The notes: generated from the letters alone by a model not told the origin. Counted from the stretch's first letter, positions 52,885 to 63,205 are shown. The stretch is 64,000 nt of DNA from Trichormus sp. NMC-1 (GCF_001858025.1 NZ_LZQD01000009.1:146057-210056); one strand, 5' to 3'. Made by a program: numbers and translations.

Positions 52885-54792
52885 TTACAATAATTCTGTA
52901 ATCGAAAATTGTCGTAGTTTGTCTAGTTCTTGTAGTCGCGTTTTTTCAGCATACATAGCGTCTGCATAATATTTATATTTCTCAGGTTCTGCTTGGATAT
53001 CTATGTTCTCCCATAGTTCCATAAAGTGACGACAACGCTTTTCTCTCAAGACTATTTCCATACAAGCCAGCGTTGCTTGAACTACTTGGGGAGTACGCAA
53101 TATTTCTTTATTGGTTTTCTCATTTAAATGGAATAAATGAGCAACTAATACTAATTCTTCTGATAATTCTAAATATCGATTTTGCAAACTGGAAATTAAA
53201 TCAGCTTCGTCTGTTAATTCGGAAATCTGTAACCATAAAAACCGGTGATGAGAAAGGCTCAATTCTAAATTTCGCTCTTCTAATTCGTTAATTATTACTT
53301 GACGTTGTTCTGGACAATGGAGATAAATTTGTAATAATAACGCCTCGGCTCGTTCTAGTAGACTACGTTCAGTATTTACTAGAGATAGCTTTGGCGTTTT
53401 AGGCTCCTGTTTGCGTACTCTTGCACTTGGGCTTTGTACCTTAGTAGGAGCAATTTGAGTTAGTAAGTTCTCAGTTCTTAGAGGAGTAAGTCTAGCGTCC
53501 CCTAAGCTGAGTATTTCTGCACAGTAGGAAATGTAGTAATTAAGAGTATCACTATTAACTATATTTTGCAAGAGTTTTACTATTTGTTGCGTGACTTGCT
53601 GAAAATCGGTAGCTTGTCTTAAATCTCTATCTTTAATAATTTGCTGAATCTGCCAATTTAACCATAATGGAGCGTTGGTTAATAGTTGCTGATAATCTGC
53701 GGCTGTATGACTATGCAAGTATTCATCAGCATCTTTACCGTTGGGTAAGTTAAGAATTTTTAATTGCACTTCGCCTTGATATGCTAAAGTTGCAATTTCA
53801 CCAATCGCTCTTTCGGCCGCGTTGGTTCCAGCTTTATCAGCATCAAAGTTGAGTACTAGTTGTTTAGAATCGGTGTAACGCAAGAGTAGACGGACTTGTT
53901 CTATGCTTAAAGCTGTTCCCAGAGAAGCGACGGCGTTATTAATTCCCGCAGCATGGAGAGCGATCGCATCAAAGTATCCCTCAACTACCACAGCTTGATC
54001 TAGTTTAGCAATTCCGTCTTTAGCTTGATCTAGAGCAAATAAGGTTTTACCTTTACTAAAAAGTTCTGTTTCTGGGGAATTTAAATATTTGGGTTGTTCA
54101 TCTGTCAAAGTTCTCCCACCAAAAGCAATTACTCGCCCTTGTACGTCACGAATAGGAATCATCAACCTATCCCGAAATACATCATAATATCCACCTCCTT
54201 CTTTCCTCGGTTTAATCAAACCCGCCTTTTCCACCAATTGCACTGGGTAGCGTTTATCTTCCACCAAATACCGATGCAGGGTTTCCCAACCAGAAGGCGC
54301 ATAACCTAAACCAAATTGTTGAATTGTCTCTTCTTTAAGTTGGCGACTCTCCTGTAAATACTGCATTACCTTTTGTTGCTGCGTGTGTCTGAGGGCGTGT
54401 TGATAAAATTGGGCTGTGGAAGCCAAAACCTCATACAACTGCTCACGCAGAGATAACTGGCGCTGTAATTCTTGCCTTTGCTCTGGTTCTAAGGTTTGTA
54501 CAGGGACTTGGTAACGCCGTGCTAAGTCTAGTACCACTTCCGTAAAGTGGCGTTTACTCAAATCCATCACAAACTTAATGGCGTTACCTCCAGCTTGACA
54601 ACCGAAGCAATAATACATTTGCTTGTTTGGGCTGACGGTGAAACTGGGGCTTTTCTCATCATGAAAAGGGCATAAACCAACAAAATCTTTTCCGCGCTTC
54701 CGTAAGACTACATACTCCGAAACAACATCAACAATATCAGCCCGGAGTTTGACTTCTTCAACTGTGTCTGGATGTAAGCGGGGGATTTGCAT
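52885..54792 (-). CDS. dnaG: DNA primase
   Basis: A 635-residue DnaG that makes the RNA primers of replication. The N-terminal zinc-binding domain has Cys41, His44, Cys62 and Cys65 (LCPFHDEKSPSF, YYCFGCQAGG). Then come the RNAP core (YAPSGWETL, FRDRLMIPIRDVQGRVIAFGGR) and the TOPRIM domain (VVVEGYFDAIALHAAGI, LNFDADKAGTNA). The C-terminal helicase-binding part is a helical tail. Length is normal. Its upstream side (higher coordinates) is almost wholly filled by a giant repeat array, so its promoter must lie close to 54793 or within the array. Confidence 0.97.
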   Translation of the reverse strand: MQIPRLHPDTVEEVKLRADIVDVVSEYVVLRKRGKDFVGLCPFHDEKSPSFTVSPNKQMYYCFGCQAGGNAIKFVMDLSKRHFTEVVLDLARRYQVPVQTLEPEQRQELQRQLSLREQLYEVLASTAQFYQHALRHTQQQKVMQYLQESRQLKEETIQQFGLGYAPSGWETLHRYLVEDKRYPVQLVEKAGLIKPRKEGGGYYDVFRDRLMIPIRDVQGRVIAFGGRTLTDEQPKYLNSPETELFSKGKTLFALDQAKDGIAKLDQAVVVEGYFDAIALHAAGINNAVASLGTALSIEQVRLLLRYTDSKQLVLNFDADKAGTNAAERAIGEIATLAYQGEVQLKILNLPNGKDADEYLHSHTAADYQQLLTNAPLWLNWQIQQIIKDRDLRQATDFQQVTQQIVKLLQNIVNSDTLNYYISYCAEILSLGDARLTPLRTENLLTQIAPTKVQSPSARVRKQEPKTPKLSLVNTERSLLERAEALLLQIYLHCPEQRQVIINELEERNLELSLSHHRFLWLQISELTDEADLISSLQNRYLELSEELVLVAHLFHLNEKTNKEILRTPQVVQATLACMEIVLREKRCRHFMELWENIDIQAEPEKYKYYADAMYAEKTRLQELDKLRQFSITELL

Positions 54793-54866
54793 TTTTTAGG
54801 TAATGGGGGGAATGGGGACGCGGGGACGCGGAGAGGGAGACGGAGATGGAGATGGAGACGGGGAGG

Positions 54867-55398
54867 AATGACCAATGACTAATGACCAATGACCAATGAC
54901 TAATGACCAATGACCAATGACTAATGACCAATGACCAATGACTAATGACCAATGACCAATGACTAATGACCAATGACCAATGACTAATGACCAATGACCA
55001 ATGACTAATGACCAATGACCAATGACTAATGACCAATGACCAATGACTAATGACCAATGACCAATGACTAATGACCAATGACCAATGACTAATGACCAAT
55101 GACCAATGACTAATGACCAATGACCAATGACTAATGACCAATGACCAATGACTAATGACCAATGACCAATGACTAATGACCAATGACCAATGACTAATGA
55201 CCAATGACCAATGACTAATGACCAATGACCAATGACTAATGACCAATGACCAATGACTAATGACCAATGACCAATGACTAATGACCAATGACCAATGACT
55301 AATGACCAATGACCAATGACTAATGACCAATGACCAATGACTAATGACCAATGACCAATGACTAATGACCAATGACCAATGACTAATGACCAATGACT
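54867..55398. repeat. Giant STRR array with a 21-bp superperiod, about 76 heptads
   Basis: A 532-bp array of the heptamers TAATGAC, CAATGAC, CAATGAC in strict order, so the true period is 21 bp (about 25 copies), with hardly any deviation. It occupies most of the divergent spacer between dnaG and the amidase gene. As 21 is divisible by 3, two minus-strand frames stay open for over 200 codons (repeats of HWSLVIS/G); these are not genes. Confidence 0.97.
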
Positions 55399-55476
55399 AT
55401 TATAATTCTTGTTCCCAGAACCCGAATAATCGATAAAATTGCATAAGCTGAAGCTTAACAACGGGAAACATCAAAA

Positions 55477-56829
55477 ATGGGACGTATATTTATTTCGGCG
55501 GCGCATGGGGGCAAAGAAGCGGGCGGAATTGATTCTGGTGCGATCGCAGGTGGTACTACTGAAGCGAAAGAAATGATTCTTTTACGGGATTTGATTGTTA
55601 CAGAACTGAGATCCCGGACTGTGGAAGTGTTAGCTGTTCCTGATGATTTGAGTGCTGCTCAAACTATCACCTGGATTAATTCTCGCGCTCGTTCCACTGA
55701 TGTGACGGTAGAAATTCATTCTGATGCGGCTAGTAGTCCTAGTGTCCGGGGAGCTAGTGTTTTCTATATTGCCAACAACAATATCCGTAAGCAAAATGCA
55801 GAGATGTTGCTGATGGGATTGTTGCGCCGTGTGCCTCAATTACCGAATCGTGGCGTTAAACCTGATACAGATAGTGGCTTAGGTAGTTTAAGATTTTGTC
55901 GTCAGACTGCGATCGCAGCATTATTACTACAAGTAGGTTTTATTAGCAGTCCAGATGATCGAACTTTACTACAAACTCGTCGCCGTGATTTTGCTTTAGG
56001 AATTGTTGATGGATTAATAGCTTGGAGTCGAGTAATTGATCCGAATCCTGGAAGTCCCGTAGAACCCAATTATCCACCAATTAATATCAATATCAATGGC
56101 CAAAATTACGCAGAGCAAGGAGTACTGATTAATGGCAACTCTTACATCCCCATTGATTTAGTAGATCGGCTAGGGCTTGATTTATCAAAATCACCTAATG
56201 TTAACCGTGTTACCTATCGCCGCATAGTTTACATCAAAGCCATCGAACTTCGGGATTTTAATATTTCTATTGCCTGGGATGGTGCAACTAGTACTCTCAA
56301 GTTACGCTCGATTTTAACAGTTTGTCCAGGACAAATTGACAAAATTATTTCCAATGGCAATACCTCAGAAATACAGCTACAAATCTTTTTAAAGAACAAC
56401 AATGAAAACGCCCTAATCCAGTTTCCTGATGTGCCGAAACTTTATCGAGAAGAAGCTGCTCTCGAAGGAGTAAACCATGATATTGCCTTTTGTCAAATGT
56501 GTTTAGAAACTGGATTCTTACGTTTTGGTGGCGATGTTAAACCTCAGCAAAATAACTTTGCTGGTTTAGGAGCAATAGGTGGTGGCGCACAAGCAGCATC
56601 TTTTCCTAGTGCCAGAATTGGTGTCAGAGCGCATATTCAACATTTGAAAGCCTACGCCAGTTTAGAACCTTTAGTACAACAAGAAGTAGATCCTCGGTTT
56701 AGATTTGTTACCAGGGGTATTGCTCCATCAGTTGATAAACTATCAGGAAGATGGTCAGCAGATTTAGATTATGGTACAAAAATTAAAGCCTTATTTAAAC
56801 GACTTTATGAATCAGCCGGATTACTTTGA
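55477..56829 (+). CDS. Peptidoglycan hydrolase: N-acetylmuramoyl-L-alanine amidase plus glucosaminidase-type domain
   Basis: A 450-residue protein. The N-terminal Amidase_3 domain (about 1-185) has IFISAAHGGKEAGG, then EIHSDA and LLLQVGFISSPDD, giving zinc ligands His10 and His87 and a Glu. The middle (about 200-280, INININGQNYAEQGVLINGNSYIPIDLVDRLG) looks like a copper-amine-oxidase-type stalk domain. The C-terminal part (about 325-450) has EGVNHDIAFCQMCLETGFLRFGG and NFAGLGAIGGG, resembling glucosaminidase/lysozyme-like domains. No signal peptide is seen at the ATG used, so export is unexplained. It could split or remodel septal peptidoglycan. Confidence 0.85.
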   Translation: MGRIFISAAHGGKEAGGIDSGAIAGGTTEAKEMILLRDLIVTELRSRTVEVLAVPDDLSAAQTITWINSRARSTDVTVEIHSDAASSPSVRGASVFYIANNNIRKQNAEMLLMGLLRRVPQLPNRGVKPDTDSGLGSLRFCRQTAIAALLLQVGFISSPDDRTLLQTRRRDFALGIVDGLIAWSRVIDPNPGSPVEPNYPPINININGQNYAEQGVLINGNSYIPIDLVDRLGLDLSKSPNVNRVTYRRIVYIKAIELRDFNISIAWDGATSTLKLRSILTVCPGQIDKIISNGNTSEIQLQIFLKNNNENALIQFPDVPKLYREEAALEGVNHDIAFCQMCLETGFLRFGGDVKPQQNNFAGLGAIGGGAQAASFPSARIGVRAHIQHLKAYASLEPLVQQEVDPRFRFVTRGIAPSVDKLSGRWSADLDYGTKIKALFKRLYESAGLL

Positions 56830-56836
56830 TTTATGA

Positions 56837-57646
56837 TTATGCTGATTTAAAGAATCTGATAATTTCCCGAACATTATCGAGAAATTGTCCATCACTAGAA
56901 AGTTGGGCGATCGCATTTCTAGCTTCTCTCGATAGACGTTCATGTTCTGATTGATTTGTAGCCCGCAATTCCTCTAAATTAGCCATAATTCGCGCTAGTT
57001 CTCGGCGGGTTTCTTCAGAAAAACGTTGTTGATTAGCTACTAAAGAATAAGACTGTTCTGGATTGAGTTGATCTTCTAAAGATTGGATTTTTTGTTCAAG
57101 TTCATAAAAGCGGTTACGAAGTTCCAAAATATCTTCACGAGGATAAGTAAATGCTTGGCGAATCATTCTCAACCGAGCATATAAATATTCATAAGCGCTG
57201 ATAGCTGGACGCAGTAAAGTTAATAACAAAGCTGCACCAGAACTGATATATCCTACAGCACTAATACCAGTAGCCGCTAAGATATAAAGACCAACGGCTG
57301 AGATTAAGTGTAAACCAATTGCCAGCCAGAAGGAGCGCTTGGCTAAAGCTTTTACATAATTAATTTGTTTTTCATCTACAGGAATGTTTTTTTCAATTGA
57401 TTCTGCGGCTTCTGCTAAAACTTCTTTAGCTTGAAAATGCACATTCCAAGGAACTGTGACAATTACTAATAACCACCAAAAACTTGCACCACCAATCACC
57501 CAATCGAGAAAATTACCAGCAGGGATATGTAACCATTGCAAAACCCCAAAAGCTAGTAATACTGTGACAACAATTCCCACAATAGAACTGATAAAAAAGT
57601 TGAAATACATATTTTTTATCTTCGGTAAAACAGTTATCCCCATCAT
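56837..57646 (-). CDS. Membrane protein with C-terminal coiled coil, function unknown
   Basis: A 269-residue protein. Two pairs of hydrophobic helices (about 14-40 and 47-65, then about 105-150) are followed by a basic segment (YARLRMIRQAFTYPREDILELRNRF). A long helical coiled coil (about 165-260, YELEQKIQSLEDQLNPEQ, then ETRRELARIMANLEELRATNQSEHERLSREARNAIAQL) comes next. The N-terminus is cytoplasmic by the positive-inside rule, and the coiled coil is on the cytoplasmic side. It may act as a scaffold at the membrane; I do not recognise the family. It converges on the amidase gene with only 7 bp between stops. A start inside (Met13) is possible. Confidence 0.75.
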   Translation of the reverse strand: MMGITVLPKIKNMYFNFFISSIVGIVVTVLLAFGVLQWLHIPAGNFLDWVIGGASFWWLLVIVTVPWNVHFQAKEVLAEAAESIEKNIPVDEKQINYVKALAKRSFWLAIGLHLISAVGLYILAATGISAVGYISSGAALLLTLLRPAISAYEYLYARLRMIRQAFTYPREDILELRNRFYELEQKIQSLEDQLNPEQSYSLVANQQRFSEETRRELARIMANLEELRATNQSEHERLSREARNAIAQLSSDGQFLDNVREIIRFFKSA

Positions 57647-57740
57647 GGCTATAGGTTAGCTGTTATACTTCTGTCTATGTGCTGGTTTTTCTAATAGCAC
57701 ATGGTAAGTAGTCGTGCAAAATAAATTTTATAGTTACGAG

Positions 57741-57883
57741 AGGGAACAGGGAACAGGGAACAGGGAACAGGGAACAGGGAACAGGGAACAGGGAACAGGG
57801 AACAGGGAACAGGGAACAGGGAACAGGGAACAGGGAACAGGGAACAGGGAACAGGGAACAGGGAACAGGGAACAGGGAACAGG
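57741..57883. repeat. STRR array: about 20 copies of AGGGAAC
   Basis: 143 bp of perfect AGGGAAC heptamers. All frames remain open on both strands by chance. The complement (CCCTGTT) occurs at 9.7, 43.2 and 61.8 kb. Confidence 0.97.
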
Positions 57884-57947
57884 TAAGGAATACAGACATT
57901 TTTATTTTCAATCAATATGTACAATTAATTTTGCGTGGGTACTTAGT

Positions 57948-58074
57948 TACAGCAGATTGCAGATCAATGAGGTACAAAATCAAACTTGAAACCTAGACAC
58001 CAAGCCAGTTTCACTACTGACTCCTGACTACTGTACGGGCGAACGGCCGTTCGCCCCTCCTGACTCCTGCTGTA
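57948..58074. mobile_element. 127-bp inverted-end element (TACAGCAG family) with inner palindrome
   Basis: It starts TACAGCAGATTGCAGATCAA, then TGAGGTACA, and ends CTCCTGCTGTA. Inside is the palindrome GGGCGAACGGCCGTTCGCCC. The left half matches the copies at 16299 and 50580 (inverted) nearly base for base, while the right half differs by an inserted palindrome. The gap 57884-58250 contains nothing else apart from a GACGCGG-type block near 58185-58220. Confidence 0.75.
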
Positions 58075-58250
58075 TAAAAATTTGGGATTTTGAACTTGAG
58101 TTTTTAGCTTGTTGACTTGTGATAGTTTTTGCAGTAGCACACACCAACTAATACCGTTTCACTTTAAGGTTGATACAAATGGACAGACGCGGGGACGCGG
58201 GGACGGAGAGACGCGGAGATTCATTTGTAGCTTTAATTAAGTGAATTGAT

Positions 58251-58655
58251 CTAAAGAATCAGATAACTACGCCAAATTGGGTGAGTATTTTGACTATTTT
58301 TGTCTGGAAGCAGCAACCTCCAGCTTTTACCTTCTTTCTGAATTTGCAAATAAAGTTCAAAGGGTTTTTGCGCTTGGGTAAAGCTGCGTTTTGGTAATTT
58401 GACTATGAGATTATAGGTTCCCCGCACACGGTAAGCGGGTAAATTTTCAATCGTTAGGGGTTTTTGTTGAGTAATTGAAAGTCCCTGGATGTCAAATGCT
58501 TGGAAGTCTAAATCTAGCTTTTGGCTAAGTTGTTGTTGGGTTTGTTCTACCTGGAGTGCGATCGCTTTTTGGACTAAATCATAAGTCGGTAGCAATACAA
58601 TACTACTACATGAAGTTAAAAAAACTAAAATCACTGTCAAAAACAAGCGCACCAT
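58251..58655 (-). CDS. Lipoprotein of unknown function
   Basis: A 134-residue protein. A type II signal peptide ends in the lipobox LTSC (lipidated Cys16, in LVFLTSCSS). The mature part starts with IVLLPTYDLVQKAIALQVEQTQQQLSQKLDLDFQAFDIQGL and continues as a beta-rich domain (YRVRGTYNLIVKLPKRSFTQAQKPFELYLQIQKEGKSWRLL). It is probably anchored to the outer or inner membrane on the periplasmic side. I do not recognise the family. Lone gene, on the opposite strand from the amidase. Confidence 0.78.
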   Translation of the reverse strand: MVRLFLTVILVFLTSCSSIVLLPTYDLVQKAIALQVEQTQQQLSQKLDLDFQAFDIQGLSITQQKPLTIENLPAYRVRGTYNLIVKLPKRSFTQAQKPFELYLQIQKEGKSWRLLLPDKNSQNTHPIWRSYLIL

Positions 58656-58818
58656 ATTCTTCTAAGAATTGTAAAATTTGATGATCAAGACGATAAAAAA
58701 CCGCGTCGTAACCCAACATCCACTATAAAATATGTGTTCATGACTCATTGAGAATCGCCATACCACCATGTAGAAATTAGACATCGACCTTTCTTTAAAT
58801 ATGCGTGACCTAAAACCC

Positions 58819-58850
58819 TTGTAGAGACGTTCCATGGAACGTCTCTACAA
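58819..58850. repeat. Perfect 32-bp palindrome
   Basis: Half-site TTGTAGAGACGTTCCA followed by its exact reverse complement, centred on CCATGG at 58832-58837. The half-site's AGAGACGTTCC-like parts occur in scattered copies in cyanobacteria, and the related AATGTCTCTACAAG occurs at about 28700 and 58876. It sits downstream of the sterol desaturase-SDR gene. Confidence 0.82.
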
Positions 58851-58921
58851 TATTTACCACCAGATGTCTATTAGTAAATGTCTCTACAAGATGGCTGATT
58901 AAAATCCTAATTGCTGTAAAA

Positions 58922-60145
58922 TCAGTCAGTTTTTAAGGCTTTACTAAAAAGGCGATAATATAACCAAGTTGTAAATTCCTTGATGGGAAACAGCACATAT
59001 GTCAGCGGATTTACCGTGACAATAATATTCCTAAAATCCCGCTTGGCTAAAAACAAAATCCCTCGCGCTACTTGGGTTGCTGACATCACACCATAAGGAT
59101 TTAGTTGACTTTTAAAAGGTCCCAAGATTAACTTGCGAATTACACAAACTCGATCTAGTTGCTTGAGAGTAATAATATCCCCTAAGGCTCTTTTACTAAG
59201 TTCATAAAGGGGACTCAAGGCTGGGGAAACCTCCGCTTCCGAAGTGTTAACCCAAATTTCCTTGGTAGCTTTAGCGAATGGGCCTCTAACAGTTGCAGAA
59301 AATATATCTATCAACCGCAACGCCGAAAAAGTGTTCACTTCATAGGAATTTTGAATTGCTGCCGAAGTGCGATCGCTATAAACATTCACGCCATGATTGA
59401 TAATTAGAATATCCACTTTCTCTAATCTGGCTTGTAGTTTCGCTTCATTACCCAATTCCCAAGCCAGCACTTTCACTCCAGCTTGCGGCTGTATTTTGTC
59501 GGGATTGGTGCTTAATGCCACAACTGTAGCATTGTGCTTCAGTAACTCCGCCACTAATGCTTGTCCTAAAGCACCAGACGCACCCGTTAAAGCCACGGTT
59601 TTACCTTTGACAGAAAGTCCTGTTCCCAAAATTTTATCTACTAAAGGAAAGACACCACTGTAATAAGCGTTAACATCATCAAAATGATGTCGCCAATGAT
59701 AAGTTCTATTCACGAACCAAACGGAAGGAATTGTCTCTAAAGGTCCAGGTAGGTGGTTGTAGTCTGTATCAATTGTCCCTTGGAAATAGCGCCCAGATGC
59801 ACCATACAAAAAAGTTACAGCATAGACGACTCCCAACCATAACCCCCATTGCTGGGCGAGTAAGGCAAGTGCTGTTAATATGACTACCAGTAAACTCGAC
59901 TCTAATATGTCGTGGTAAAGCTGGGAATCTAGATAAGCTTTCTGGGAAACTAACGATAAATCCCGACGATAAGCCACATGGTGCTTATTGTGCCATTTAG
60001 CCAGCCAAGTAACCTGGTGACACAAAGCATGGTAGCTGTCCCTTAATATTTCTGCGAGTAATAGGGAGAATAACCCCCAAGCTGCAAACTGCACGCAGGT
60101 GTTTACTAAAACCCAATCAATTGTTAAGCTTTCAGCCAGTCTCAT
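58922..60145 (-). CDS. Bifunctional sterol desaturase / short-chain dehydrogenase
   Basis: About 407 residues from the ATG at 60145 (a GTG one codon earlier is possible). The N-terminal half (about 1-180) is a membrane fatty-acid-hydroxylase type domain with the three His clusters HALCH, HNKHH and HWRHH that bind two irons, and three to four hydrophobic helices. The C-terminal half (about 185-350) is an SDR with TGASGALG for NAD(P) binding and YELSK as the YxxxK site. Fusions of this kind are annotated in cyanobacteria as bifunctional sterol desaturase/SDR. A lipid hydroxylation then oxidation pathway is likely; the lipid is unknown. Confidence 0.92.
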   Translation of the reverse strand: MRLAESLTIDWVLVNTCVQFAAWGLFSLLLAEILRDSYHALCHQVTWLAKWHNKHHVAYRRDLSLVSQKAYLDSQLYHDILESSLLVVILTALALLAQQWGLWLGVVYAVTFLYGASGRYFQGTIDTDYNHLPGPLETIPSVWFVNRTYHWRHHFDDVNAYYSGVFPLVDKILGTGLSVKGKTVALTGASGALGQALVAELLKHNATVVALSTNPDKIQPQAGVKVLAWELGNEAKLQARLEKVDILIINHGVNVYSDRTSAAIQNSYEVNTFSALRLIDIFSATVRGPFAKATKEIWVNTSEAEVSPALSPLYELSKRALGDIITLKQLDRVCVIRKLILGPFKSQLNPYGVMSATQVARGILFLAKRDFRNIIVTVNPLTYVLFPIKEFTTWLYYRLFSKALKTD

Positions 60146-60148
60146 CAC

Positions 60149-60598
<450 letters not shown>

Positions 60599-61717
60599 AT
60601 GTCTGACTTAGAGATACAAAATATTAATTTAGACCGTTCATTGTCTGGGTATGACTATGAACTACCAAGTGAACTGATTGCCCAAAATCCGGCTGTTCCA
60701 AGGGATAGTTCGCGTTTACTGGTGGTTAATTCTCCCAGTGCGGGACAGGAAACGTTAGCCCTAAATCACATTTTCCGGGATTTGCCTGAACTACTACAAC
60801 CTGGTGATTTGTTGGTGATGAATAATACTAAAGTCATGCCAGCACGTTTGTATGGACGCAAGTCAACGGGGGCCAAAGTGGAAGTTTTGCTGTTGGAAGA
60901 AAGACAGCATAATTGTTGGTTGGCTTTGGTGAAGCCAGGAAAACACTTTAAAATTGGAACTCAAATTATTTTTGATGGAAACAAATTATCACTCAGCACT
61001 GAACTCACGGCAACAGTTTTGGAGACGGATGCGGCAACAGGAGGACGGTTATTACAATTTGATTTACCAGAGAATATTTCTTTGGTGCAAGTGTTAGAGC
61101 AATTTGGGGAAATACCGCTGCCTCCTTATATCACGGCTTCTACGGCTGCTGATGAACAGTATCAAACGGTGTATGCTCAACAACAAGGAGCGATCGCAGC
61201 CCCAACGGCAGGATTACACTTTACACCAGAACTGTTGGATAAATTGCGCGATCGCGGCATTAATCAAGCTTTTGTCACGCTGCACGTTGGTGTCGGGACT
61301 TTTCGTCCTGTGGAAGTCGAAGATGTAACTACTCACCAAATGCATGAAGAATGGATTGAAGTCAGTGCTACGACAATTGAGCAAATCCGGGCTACTAAAG
61401 CCGCTGGGGGGCGCATTATTGCCGTCGGCACCACGGTAGTTCGTACTTTAGAGGGTTTGGCTCAATTTGGGGATTTGCAACCCTATGTAGGCAAAATAAA
61501 CTTGTTTATTTATCCTGGCTATCAATGGCGGGTAGTAGAAGGTCTAATTACTAATTTTCACCTGCCGCGTTCGAGTTTATTGATGTTGGTAAGTGCTTTA
61601 ATTGGTAGACAGAGGTTATTGAAGATTTATCAACAAGCGATCGCCTCTCAATATCGTTTTTATTCTTTTGGTGATGCCATGCTGATTTTGCCTGAAGGAA
61701 CTCTGAGTGCTGAGTAA
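60599..61717 (+). CDS. queA: S-adenosylmethionine:tRNA ribosyltransferase-isomerase
   Basis: A 372-residue QueA that transfers and rearranges the ribose of SAM onto preQ1 in tRNA to make epoxyqueuosine. The start at 60599 ([31 protein letters not shown]) is supported by AAGGA just before it; a frame open from 60551 adds 16 unlikely residues. Motifs include [64 protein letters not shown], and [17 protein letters not shown]. Complete. Lone gene. Confidence 0.96.
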   Translation: MSDLEIQNINLDRSLSGYDYELPSELIAQNPAVPRDSSRLLVVNSPSAGQETLALNHIFRDLPELLQPGDLLVMNNTKVMPARLYGRKSTGAKVEVLLLEERQHNCWLALVKPGKHFKIGTQIIFDGNKLSLSTELTATVLETDAATGGRLLQFDLPENISLVQVLEQFGEIPLPPYITASTAADEQYQTVYAQQQGAIAAPTAGLHFTPELLDKLRDRGINQAFVTLHVGVGTFRPVEVEDVTTHQMHEEWIEVSATTIEQIRATKAAGGRIIAVGTTVVRTLEGLAQFGDLQPYVGKINLFIYPGYQWRVVEGLITNFHLPRSSLLMLVSALIGRQRLLKIYQQAIASQYRFYSFGDAMLILPEGTLSAE

Positions 61718-61754
61718 TATCATGTCCAGTTGAATCGCACGATCATTTAGACTG

Positions 61755-61890
61755 ACGCGGAGATAGGGAGACGCGGAGATAGGGAGACGCGGGGACGCGG
61801 AGAAATAATTACCTACTGCACCCTGTTCCCTGTTCCCTGTTCCCTGCACCCTGTTCCCTGTTCCCTGTTCCCTGTTCCCTGTTTACGAAT
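61755..61890. repeat. STRR arrays (ATAGGGAGACGCGG and CCCTGTT units)
   Basis: GAGATAGGGAGACGCGG units followed by CCCTGCACCCTGTTCCC-type heptamers, then a short ACGAATT/GTGAATT block. It fills most of the queA to TPR spacer. Confidence 0.88.
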
Positions 61891-61951
61891 TACGAATTGT
61901 GAATTGTGAATTTTTGATTTAGTTATGGGTACTCTGATTGAGTGAGAATAT

Positions 61952-63076
61952 ATGAATACAGGGTTACAATTCATGTCTAAAACAATTCAGAGTACACCGT
62001 GCTTACACAGGCTGTTTAAAGCATCATTTTCCAAAAATTATGCACAGCAATTAGGAATCGTATTAGCTTCTTCGGCATTTCTGTTGTTGGGATTACCGAC
62101 AATTACTGATTTACCTGGTAGTAAGTTGTTGGCACAAAAGGCCGTTTCTCAGGATTTAGACGCAGCTATCTTGTATCAACTGGGAGTGACACGTTATCAG
62201 CGCCAAGATTTACAAGGTGCAGAATCTGCATTTCGTCAAGCTTTGCAGCGAGATCCTAACATTGGCATGGCGCGAAATTATTTAGGTAATATATTTTTGG
62301 AGCAAAATCGCCTAGATTTAGCTGTCCAAGAATATGGAGAAGCGATTAGACTGAATCCCAATTTAGGTGATGCTTATTACAATTTGGGGTTAGCTTTACA
62401 AAAACAAGGACAAAAAGAAGCAGCAATTACAGCTTACCGTCAAGCGTTGGTAACAAGTCCGACAATGGCGGCGGCACAGTATAATTTAGGTTTAGTATTA
62501 TACGAACAAGAACGGCGACAAGAAGCGATCGCAGCTTTTCAACAAGCAATTAATTTAGATGGTAGCAATTCTAATGCTTACTTTAATTTAGCGATCGCAT
62601 CTCAACAAGAAGGTCAAGTAGAACAAGCCATCACAGCCTATCGTCAAGCCTTAAAGCTAAATCCCAACAATACCGTAGCTTACAACAATTTGGGTAGTCT
62701 CATGGTAATTCAGGGTCAACCCTCCCAAGCTATTACCATTTACCAACAAGCTATTCGCCAAAATCCCAAAAATGCTTTAGCTTACTATAACTTAGGGGTA
62801 ACTTTATATAATCAAGGCAATTTCAAACAAGCTTATCAAGCATTAAAACGCGCTCGTCAAGAATATTCTCAACAAGGCAATACTGAGCAATTCGCAAAAA
62901 TTGACCAGATGACACAGCAAATTGCCCAATATTTAACAACAAAAAAACCTGAAGTTAGTCAAACAGCAACCCCAACTCCTACTTCTAACAGTGATGTAGT
63001 ACTACCAGCACCTGAGCAAGCAATGCCAGTAAACCCCACTGAAGTGCCTAAGACTGTTGAACAACAGCCGAGGTGA
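61952..63076 (+). CDS. Exported/membrane-anchored TPR protein
   Basis: A 374-residue protein. A basic N-terminus and a hydrophobic segment (about 34-50, LGIVLASSAFLLLGLPTI) act as signal or anchor. Seven consecutive tetratricopeptide repeats (34 residues each, about 71-308) follow, each with the pattern AYxNLGxxxxxQGxxxxAIxxYxQAIxxNP. The last 70 residues are disordered and rich in Pro, Thr and Gln. TPRs mediate protein-protein contacts; the partner is unknown. The gene ends just before a GGGGACGCGG-type repeat block. Confidence 0.9.
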   Translation: MNTGLQFMSKTIQSTPCLHRLFKASFSKNYAQQLGIVLASSAFLLLGLPTITDLPGSKLLAQKAVSQDLDAAILYQLGVTRYQRQDLQGAESAFRQALQRDPNIGMARNYLGNIFLEQNRLDLAVQEYGEAIRLNPNLGDAYYNLGLALQKQGQKEAAITAYRQALVTSPTMAAAQYNLGLVLYEQERRQEAIAAFQQAINLDGSNSNAYFNLAIASQQEGQVEQAITAYRQALKLNPNNTVAYNNLGSLMVIQGQPSQAITIYQQAIRQNPKNALAYYNLGVTLYNQGNFKQAYQALKRARQEYSQQGNTEQFAKIDQMTQQIAQYLTTKKPEVSQTATPTPTSNSDVVLPAPEQAMPVNPTEVPKTVEQQPR

Positions 63077-63079
63077 TGA

Positions 63080-63205
63080 CGGGGACGCGGGGATGGGGAG
63101 ATGAAGAGATGGGGAGATGGGGAGATGGGGAGATGGGGTGACGCGGAGAAATAATGATCTACTGCACCCTGCAACCTGCCCCCTGCAACCTGCCCCCTGC
63201 ACCCT
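63080..63205. repeat. STRR arrays (GGGGAGATG, CCTGCACCCTGCA units)
   Basis: Five GGGGAGAT units and then CCCTGCAACCTG-type units lie between two convergent genes. Confidence 0.85.

Noticed and set aside
54867..55398. CRISPR array
   Set aside because: The repeats are contiguous 7/21-bp units without spacers; no cas gene is present in the window.
54758..55461. Two open frames of over 200 residues made of HWSLVIS / HWSLVIG repeats
   Set aside because: They arise from the 21-bp array, whose length is a multiple of 3. They lie on the upstream side of dnaG and overlap its start in another frame.
57675..57989. Three overlapping open frames made of SLFPVPC or GNREQGT repeats
   Set aside because: Reading-frame artefacts of the AGGGAAC array on both strands.
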